From Paraphysomonas bandaiensis (Eukaryota > Chrysophyceae): a stretch of 64,000 bases of DNA. Below the pieces are notes generated by a model. The model had not been told where the DNA came from. It made no database searches and saw nothing but the letters and a program-made list of their open reading frames with translations. A program made the position numbers and the translations under genes. Below, in pieces: positions 56,589 to 64,000 of this stretch (positions are counted from its first letter, which is position 1; every line of letters begins with the position of its first letter). The DNA is taken from contig CBFFRP010000066.1 of the NCBI GenBank assembly GCA_965644295.1, forward strand, positions 310,001 through 374,000, read 5' to 3'.

Positions 56589-58505
56589 TTATGTAGTAAA
56601 ATTTAGTTCTGAATTCGAAGCCATATAGCCTGTAAAGCTATCAACATCAGATTGTTGTGCCCATGAAGCCACAGCCATACCAAACCAATCATTTTGATCA
56701 GAGGTTGCAGGTATGAGCTCTCTGTCATCCTGGACAGAGACAGGGTATCGCGGGTCATTGCGCAAAGTATCGACACACCGTATGTGGAATCCAAAAGGAA
56801 CCGAATCTTCAAGGTCGATTACTCTTATTTCCACTTCACTCTTTGTGTCAATTGCTGGATCAATTCTCCATAAAATGTTAGCTGGCCTCAGGTCCATGTG
56901 AGAAATTTTAGCTTCATTCAATACTTCTACAGCCTTATGCACATTATATACGTATGATTGTACCACATCAGACGGTGGTTTCTTATTGGACCATTCTGAA
57001 CTCAACTCTTCATATACTACAACGGGACAACCATTTCGGACAAGATCATTGTGGTGGGGAAAGTGGTTATGAATAGAGGTATCCATGATATCACGTATGC
57101 GGTAATCATAAGACTCTGACTGAGGAGAGGGGTACGCTATAACGCCAAGTGGGAACAAAATATAACGATCGGAATTCTCAACAATATGCAAACGATGATA
57201 AGCAAGCATCAATGATTCCAAATTGGTCCTCAAACTGGACCCAAGATCTAATGTGCAATTTCTTGTTGTATCAAACTCTCGCAGTGGCTTGAAGAATAAG
57301 CGCGGTGCTATATAGAGCCCAGGCTGCTTGCTTTGCCGACTAGAGTCCCTGCCAACAAGGCGCTTTTTCAAGTTATCTATAGTTTCCAAAGCAAATTTTG
57401 CGAGCACGATTCCCCAGCGCGCTAGACAACATCTTCCTTCGAGGGTGAGATATGTTAAAGGAGGCGATAGCTGCACGATCACAGGATAGCAGTCGGGAAG
57501 AAGATACACAGAATAAATACAAAAGCAATCACCGTAGCTTAGGATCACTGGGGTCACAGCTAATTCCGTGTCTAACCCACAGCGCCACATATTCACTGAA
57601 GAGTCTCCACCAACCTCAAATCCTTGAACTAAAGCCGCATAATGAGAATGTTCTACTCCTTTCGCCTCGGAGGCTATGATAACATGATCTCTCCACTGAA
57701 TTCGCTGCTCCGATTTGCTCTTTTGGTTAGCAAGCACAAGACGGAAAGGCAAGGAATCATTAATGACTGCAGTGTTTTCTGTTGTATTGTTACCGACCCT
57801 GCTATTTATCATTGACAAATAATTTGACAAATTGGGATTGCAAATATGCGTCTCAGAATCTCCAGAAGAGTATCTCCACGTGTGCAGTGACTTAAGATCC
57901 ATTTTCATGTAATACTCGAAGTTACGAACGTCATCAGTGTGATCTGATAACTCTTGATAGCACTTAACAAGTGTTCGTATGCGTCTATTAGGAATGTAAC
58001 TGCTAGGAGAACATGGGAGTGCAAACACATCATACAGGGACCTATGGCTCTTGGTCGCAATACGAGAAGCTGACATGTTCGGATTGACAAAGCATGGGGT
58101 TGTATAATCAAAAGTGGATTCGGATTCTACACATGCATATATCCATATAGTGAACGACTCTGTTAGAAATGCAGCAGAACACAAACTCAAAATTCAGTTA
58201 CCTGAAGTCGATCGAAGTTCACCCTTCAACTTCATCTCTTCATATATTGACTTTCTCACTGCTAATCTCTCTTCGAGTAAAAGCTCCTCCCTTCGGCGCA
58301 GCTGCTCCTCCTTTCGGCGCAATGACTCCTCCTTTTGGACCAAACGTTCAAGTTTACGGCTCCAAAATTGTTTGTCGTCGTCGGCTAGTGCTTTGGCTTC
58401 AGTATCTTCAATAGAAGACTCCACCCTTCGAATCTGTTCATTAACTTGGTTGATTTCAGTCTCAACACGGTCTATTGCTGCATTGATATCATCGATATCA
58501 CTCAT
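56589..58505 (-). CDS. Crinkler-like protein: coiled coil plus kinase-like domain, copy 1
   Basis: Exons 58505-58202 and 58159-56589 join at a 42-bp GT-AG intron to give 624 residues. Residues 1-100 form a charged coiled coil (DDKQFWSRKLE, then Arg/Glu/Lys heptads), reminiscent of the coil before kinase domains in Crinkler (CRN)-type proteins. The C-terminal third has HMDLRPANILW, a kinase catalytic loop with Asp and Asn in place, followed by VIDLED in the Asp-Phe-Gly position. I did not find a glycine-rich loop. The middle (about 150-450) is not recognised. The family attribution is by motif only. CRN-type proteins occur in free-living eukaryotes as well as pathogens. No signal peptide is visible. 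Confidence 0.7.
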
Positions 58506-59172
58506 CTTAAATACAGTGATAACTAAGTGATGTCGCTCCTTGTGGTTGCTGGCTGATAGTTATGCGGTATGGGAAGGAAGCGAAGGCGCTGAGGGGATTC
58601 AGAGCAGACCAGATTCAAAAGAAGTGAGCAGTGAGTGAGCGAAGTTTGTTCTGCGAGCCAGCGCCGATCATGACACTCCGTTTTTTTGAAAATGATCCAA
58701 AGTGTGTTACTGGAAACCCCAATTTTTATTGGATCAAGAGGAAATCGGAGTTTTTCTGGTTTGCTTACCCCAAAAATGCTTACCAGGTAGCAGAAAATGA
58801 TGCAAGATATACTGCTGTACATGAGCTTCATGGGACTGCTCTTTGCCTGCTCATCTATGCGATGAACCAGAGATACATGGACTAGGGCATGACAGATGAA
58901 CTGTTTTTCTATTGCTGACAGTGTACATGTACTGTAAGTATGTTACTGGAAACCCCAATTTTTGTTGGACCAAGAAGAAAAAATCACCAATAAAAAACAC
59001 ATTTTTCTCGCAACAAACATTAAGGACACAAATTATTAACTTTTTGGAAATATCCCCGTCATAAAAGTGGGGTTTTGATTGGAAAAGCGTTAATTTTATT
59101 TTGTTAGACAGTAACAATATACAGTGCAGTACAAGCAGAGGGTCGTAAGGCAGATGCAGATGCGATAGTGTT

Positions 59173-59315
59173 CCGTATGCATCTTATTTTTCGGGAATAA
59201 ATTGAAGCAAATATACTCAATATTACTGAAGTACAACTACGGCTGGAATACATATAATTATTGTCTCAATACTAGAGCCATCTTCGAACAAAAATACACA
59301 AAGGATGCCGATACG
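59173..59315 (+). repeat. Dispersed coding-like repeat, copy 2
   Basis: Matches 15848-15991 across GGGAATAAATTGAAGCAAA, CTACGGCTGGAATACA and AAAAATA-ACAAAGGATGCC. Encodes YNYGWNTYN and FEQKYTKDAD. It lies at the 5' side of Crinkler-like copy 1. Confidence 0.7.
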
Positions 59316-61144
59316 TCCTGGACAAGTGGACCCAGCTGCATTAAGAATGTCCACACTATCCGGAATACTCAACATTCTTATATACGACTTGGCGCAATCG
59401 AAACAGACTATAATGGCTTAGCACTGCATACAGGACAAGCACGTACACTGCTCAAGCACGTACACTGCTGAGGTTCTATTTGCTGCTGTTTCAATGGATC
59501 CAACACGCCCATGGAAACGATAGTGAGAGAGAAGATGATTAAGAGAATCATATGACGATGTCTGTTCAGTCATAGCAGAAGTACACATCCGCTTTGCGAT
59601 GGTGGCATGAGTGTGACTGTCTGGCCATTAAGTAAATCGGTTACCCTTGTGGCCACCGAAGGTTGATCTTTCATGTAAAACTTCTACTGCTTTTTAGAGG
59701 AATAAGTGAGTGCAACAAAAACATCATCTCTACATGTGGATGTGTCATTGATAGACTAATTTTTTGTTGACGTCAAGTGTGTACTGTACATGTATATGAT
59801 ATTCACATCTGTTGCCGGATAGCTCAACGAGAAATACAGAAAAATAGATTTAATTCATCTGATATTCCAAGGGCTATAAGTAAGTTCGAAACTGAAGCTA
59901 GGGAACAATATACAATATACTGAATTCCCATTAATATATTGTTACTGTTAAGGTAGCTCAAAATATATTGCAATCAATATATCATAGAGGTAATGAGTTT
60001 CATTATGACATTGATATGCATGCAAGTACATCTATATATATATATCTATATATGAAAATAGCAATCAACCACTCGCTATACAACTGTCTGGTAACTGGAT
60101 ATATTATTAAAATGGCAGTGCATCCATCTCTCACACTGTGAAGCTATAACGATCACGCATGCGTTAAATTTAGCTTGAGTTAGTATCTTGTATCTTAAAA
60201 CTTAGAACATATTCATTAACCTTAAATTTCCTGTATTGTTGCAATAATTAAATCAAGCTCATACAATATGGCTGTATAATACAGGTCTCTCTTTTTGTCA
60301 CTCACTCTATCATTTAGTCCCTCATCAATAAATTTCAAGAAGGCGGGAAAACAACACCACACCTGTTTTCAGGTCTGAAGCGGAGGTATTACAATGCATG
60401 GATCAGAGTTGTAATAATGTTGTAATGTATTCCTCCGTGAGCTTCTGCCTTGACACCACCCAGTGGACTACCGAGAGTTAAATCGTTTATCACAACTACT
60501 ACGTCAACGCATTATTCTCAATAATGCCCTGACATAGGACAAATCATTCAGCAGTGGAAGGTGCAGGGCCAAAACAAAGCACGGACTCGACCTGAACATG
60601 ACCAAATGCTCATACTGTGGCTTTCAAACATATGTGTCTCGACCGTCCTCATAACTCTATATCTCAGATACGTGAAACTGGAATATATTGACTGTATAAG
60701 ATCGTGTCTATATATAAGATCATAAATTCGGCGAATGACAATGAATGAGAAGTGAGATTGATCATAAGTTATAATTAAGGCATTGTGTACAATATATTTT
60801 TAATCTTTTTATCACCTACAGTAATAAATTCAAATATATTGATATTGTCAAATATATGTCGGTAAAATATTTCGGTTACATTCATATCGCTCAACATAGA
60901 TATGTCGTTTGAGAAACGATTACCATTATAATTATTTACTAATAATCAACTGTGTGATTGCGTACAATGAGCTATCTAAGAATATGTCAGTTCCTCACAC
61001 AACCACCTTCCCCCACCTCTTTTTTTCTCCTACCAAGGTGACACGAGATGTTAGCAATATTCAAAGCTCCCACTACCACTAAAAATTCAAATATTCCTCG
61101 AATAACTTTACATACTTCAGCTGAGATCACCCAAAAAGGAATGC
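59316..61144. other. Intergenic region between the two duplicated genes
   Basis: 59880-60157 is homologous to 56310-56575. 60158-61127 has no counterpart in unit 1 and no supported ORF. It is bounded by GATCAC at 60152-60157 and at 61126-61131. The remainder (59316-59880) has no recognisable gene. Confidence 0.6.
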
Positions 61145-63061
61145 TTATGTAGTAAAAATTAGTTCTGAACTCGAAGCCATATAGTCTCCAAAGCTATTAA
61201 CATCAGATCGTTGTGCCCACGAAGCCACAGCCATACCAAACCAATCATTTTGATCAGAGGTTGCAGGTATGAGCTCTCTGTCATCCTGGACAGAGACAGG
61301 GTATCGCGGGTCATTGCGCAACTTATCGACACACCGTATGTGGAATCCAAAAGGAACCGAATCTTCAAGGTCGATTACTCTTATTTCCACTTCACTCTTT
61401 GTGTCAAATGCTGGATCAATTCTCCATAAAATGTTAGCTGGCCTCAGGTCCATGTGAGAAATTTTAGCTTCATTCAATACTTCTACAGCCTTATGCACAT
61501 TATATACGTATGATTGCACCACATCAGACGGTGGCTTCTTATTGGACCATTCTGAACTCAACTCTTCATATACTACAACGGGACAACCATTTCGGACAAG
61601 ATCATTGTGGTGGGGAAAGTGGTTATGAATAGAGGTATCCATGATATCACGTATACGGTAATCATAAGACTCTGACTGAGGAGAGGGGTACGCTATAACG
61701 CCAAGTGGGAACAAAAAATAACGATCGGAATTCTCAACAACATGCAAACGATGATAAGCAAGCATCAATGATTCCAAATTGGTCCTCAAACTGGACCCAA
61801 GATCTAATGTGCAATTTCTTGTTGTATCAAACTCTCGCAGTGGCTTGAAGAATAAGCGCGGTGCTATATAGAGCCCAGGCTGCTTGCTTTGCCGACTAGA
61901 GTCCCTGCCAACAAGGCGCTTTTTCAAGTTATCTATAGTTTCCAAAGCAAATTTTGCGAGCACGATTCCCCAGCGCGCTAGACAACATCTTCCTTCGAGG
62001 GTGAGATATGTTAAAGGAGGCGATAGCTGCACGATCACAGGATAGCAGTCGGGAAGAAGATACACAGAATAAATACAAAAACAATCACCGTAGCTTAGGA
62101 TCACTGGGGTCACAGCTAATTCCGTGTCTAACCCACAGCGCCACATATTCACTGAAGAGTCTCCACCAACTTCAAATCCTTGAACTAAAGCCGTATAATG
62201 AGAATGTTCTACTCCTTTCGCCTCGGAGGCTATGATAACATGGTCTCTCCACTGAATTCGCTGCTCCGATTTGCTCTTTTGGTTAGCAAGCACAAGACGG
62301 AAAGGCAAAGAATCATTAATGACTGCAGTGTTTTCTGTTGTATTGTTACCGACCCTGCTATTTATCATTGACAAATAATTTGACAAATTGGGATTGCAAA
62401 TATGCGTCTCAGAACCTCCAGAAGAATATCTCCACGTGTGCAGTGACTTAAGATCCATTTTCATGTAATACTCGAAGTTACGAACGTCATCAGTGTGATC
62501 TGATAACTCTTGATAGCACTTAACAAGTGTTCGTATGCGTCTATTAGGAATGTAACTGCTAGGAGAGCATGGGAGTGCAAACACATCATACAGGGACCTA
62601 TGGCTCTTGGTCGCAATACGAGAAGCTGACATGTTCGGATTGACAAAGCATGGGGTTGTATAATCAAAAGTGGATTCGGATTCTACACATGCATATATCC
62701 ATATAGTGAACGACTCTGTTAGAAATGCAGCAGAACACAAACTCAAAATTCAGTTACCTGAAGTCGATCGAAGTTCACCCTTCAACTTCATCTCTTCATC
62801 TATTGACTTTCTCACTGCTATTCTCTCTTCGCGCAGCTGCTCCTCCCTTCGGCGCAATGACATCTTCTCTTCGCGCAGCTGCTTCTTCTCTTCGTATAAA
62901 TATTCAAGTTTACGGCTCCAAAATTGTTTGTCGTCGTCGGCTAGTGCTTTGGCTTCAGTATCTTCAATAGAAGACTCCACCCTTCGAATCTGTTCATTAA
63001 CTTGGTTGATTTCAGTCTCAACACGGTCTATTGCTGCATTGATATCATCGATATCACTCAT
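61145..63061 (-). CDS. Crinkler-like protein: coiled coil plus kinase-like domain, copy 2
   Basis: Exons 63061-62758 and 62715-61145 give 624 residues, the same length as copy 1. HMDLRPANILW and VIDLED are unchanged. The kinase-side exon differs from copy 1 at only about a dozen residues, mostly in the last 25. Residues 54-82 of the coiled coil differ at about 15 of 29 positions, while the flanking coil is identical. Both copies keep open frames and intact splice sites, so both look functional. The common 5' flank (63062-63290) suggests shared regulation. Confidence 0.7.
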
Positions 63062-63411
63062 CTTAAATACAGTGATAACTAAGTGATGTCGCTCCTTGTG
63101 GTTGCTGGCTGATAGTTATGCGGTATGGGAAGGAAGCGAAGGCGCTGAGGGGATTCAGACCAGATTCAAAAGAAGTGAGCAGTGAGTGAGCGAAGTTTGT
63201 TCTGCGAGCCAGTGCCGATCATGACACTCCGTTTTTTTGAAAATGATCCAAAGTGTGTTACTGGAAACCCCAATTTTTATTGGATCAAGAGGAAAACATC
63301 ATCAATAAAAACCACATTTTTCTCACAACAAACAGTGATGAAAGCCATAATATGGACATCAATTACACGCACTTCCATACTATAGAGCAGAGTACGTCCT
63401 CATAGATATTA

Positions 63412-63526
63412 CATCGTATCATCTTATTATTCGGAAATAAATTGAAGCAAAAACCTTCTATAGTACCTACATACAACTACAGCTGGAATACACATAATTG
63501 TTGTCTCAATATTAGAGGCATCTTTG
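63412..63526 (+). repeat. Dispersed coding-like repeat, copy 3 (truncated)
   Basis: Matches copies 1 and 2 up to GAGGCATCTTT, then continues GTAAGT where the others read GAACAAAAATA. The break coincides with a consensus splice donor. Confidence 0.65.
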
Positions 63527-63537
63527 TAAGTTACATA

Positions 63538-63855
63538 CTATATATAGGTATCTCTCTCTCTATCATATAGAGTTATACGTACAGAGAGCAGAAGGAAATG
63601 GAAAAGATTTCTTTCATCTCTCTCAATGCATTCAATCCTTCTCTCTTCCATCTCTTCCTTGTGCAGTTCGATGAGACGATTGTTCGGATCTCCAGCAGCA
63701 CCGTTACTTCCAAGAGTATCAATGACAAAATCTAGTATCTTTTGGCGTTTTGTACCCAAGAAAGAGGGTGAAGGGAACGAACCACACGTGAACTGTGACC
63801 ACTGTTCATAATTACGCTTCCACCAGGTGGTGGAACCAGTCCCCCTGCTGCAATA
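63538..63855 (-). CDS. Possible partial gene at the right edge, function unknown
   Basis: On the minus strand a frame is open from about 63845 (possible acceptor ATTGCAG) to a stop at 63540-63538. It encodes TTWWKRNYEQWSQFT, then TKRQKILDFVIDTLG and a charged helix EEMEERRIECIERDERN. There is no ATG near the start, so it would be an internal exon with the 5' part farther right or beyond the window. A CTGTACGTA motif near 63580 could be its donor. The domain is not recognised. Confidence 0.3.
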   Translation of the reverse strand, partial: YCSRGTGSTTWWKRNYEQWSQFTCGSFPSPSFLGTKRQKILDFVIDTLGSNGAAGDPNNRLIELHKEEMEERRIECIERDERNLFHFLLLSVRITLYDRERDTYI

Positions 63856-64000
63856 CTGCTCAGTTCTTGGTCACAATATCCTGCTCGTTGAGTGCTGAGT
63901 GCAATGAGGGATATTATAAAAGGTGTGTCTCCTAACTCCTTATGACGAAGTGAGGCTACTCGTCGAGTTGAGTATGATCACCTTAAATAATTCATTATTT

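Larger units (their letters stand above)
56310..59315. repeat. Tandem segmental duplication, unit 1
   Basis: Aligns in the same orientation with 59880-63526. The gene-bearing core, 56570-58735 against 61126-63290, is offset by exactly 4556 bp at both gene ends and differs at only a few percent of bases. Unit 1 carries an extra segment of roughly 240 bp at about 58735-58975 that duplicates GTTACTGGAAACCCCAATTT. Unit 2 carries a separate insertion. Confidence 0.85.
59880..63526. repeat. Tandem segmental duplication, unit 2
   Basis: Second unit of the duplication described for 56310-59315, in the same orientation. It includes the second Crinkler-like gene and another copy of the coding-like dispersed repeat. 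Confidence 0.85.

Noticed and set aside
57452-57679. Plus-strand frame conserved in both duplicated units (also 62008-62235)
   Set aside because: Conservation follows from the recent DNA duplication. It is antisense to the kinase-like exon and has no features of its own.

Overview
The window looks like nuclear DNA of a stramenopile (heterokont) protist. This is inferred from three things: the long Pro-Gln-Pro-Ser/Thr-Gly repeat surface protein at the left edge (a repeat style familiar from ochrophytes), Pro-Thr-Ser-rich FG-GAP-type proteins, and Crinkler-like coiled-coil plus kinase genes. Genes carry short GT-AG introns (about 43-80 bp, some to 550 bp). Intergenic DNA is AT-rich with TATA/ACAT microsatellites. 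There is no operon structure, and no rRNA or convincing tRNA gene.

Layout. 2-8394 (+): seven-exon gene for a huge surface membrane protein (repeat stalk, REJ-like region, Cys-rich/EGF-like region, GPS-like site, polycystin-type membrane part). 8395-13178: gene-poor, with a possible transposase scrap, a foldback element and one copy of a dispersed repeat. 13179-15593 (-): four-exon Cache-domain receptor. 15848-15991: coding-like dispersed repeat. 16228-16712: (TACA)n array. 16859-17440 (+): new three-exon small coiled-coil gene. 17441-20000: gene relics and a long hairpin. 20020-24285: one (TACA)n array split by a pogo/Tigger-like transposon, which is itself split by a hAT transposon. 24368-25652 (+): seven-exon BART-domain (CFAP36-like) gene. 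27048-29045 (+): tRNA dihydrouridine synthase with an N-terminal Tudor/PWWP-like region and a C-terminal CCCH finger. 30327-32189 (-): PHO80-type cyclin. 33951-35099 (-): small ARM-like protein. 35661-36677 (+): protein kinase. 37765-38396 (-): ribosomal protein eL21. 38968-50259 (+): a single-exon 3763-residue armadillo-repeat protein. 52164-53582 (-): unknown nuclear-looking protein. 54205-55721 (+): broken FG-GAP/VCBS gene. 56310-63530: tandem duplication carrying two Crinkler-like kinase genes.

Strongest observations. (1) The giant ARM protein has a higher-order repeat of about 785 residues (about 19 ARM units) that can be followed four times. (2) A three-layer nested insertion (microsatellite, pogo, hAT) has intact terminal repeats and target duplications at both levels. 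(3) The recently duplicated Crinkler-like pair is almost identical except for a roughly 29-residue coiled-coil stretch that differs at about half its positions. (4) Several genes only become visible after splicing by eye.

The genes do not form one pathway. Surface sensing (the polycystin-like and Cache proteins), cilium-related and cell-cycle functions, and translation/tRNA modification sit side by side, as expected in a eukaryotic genome.
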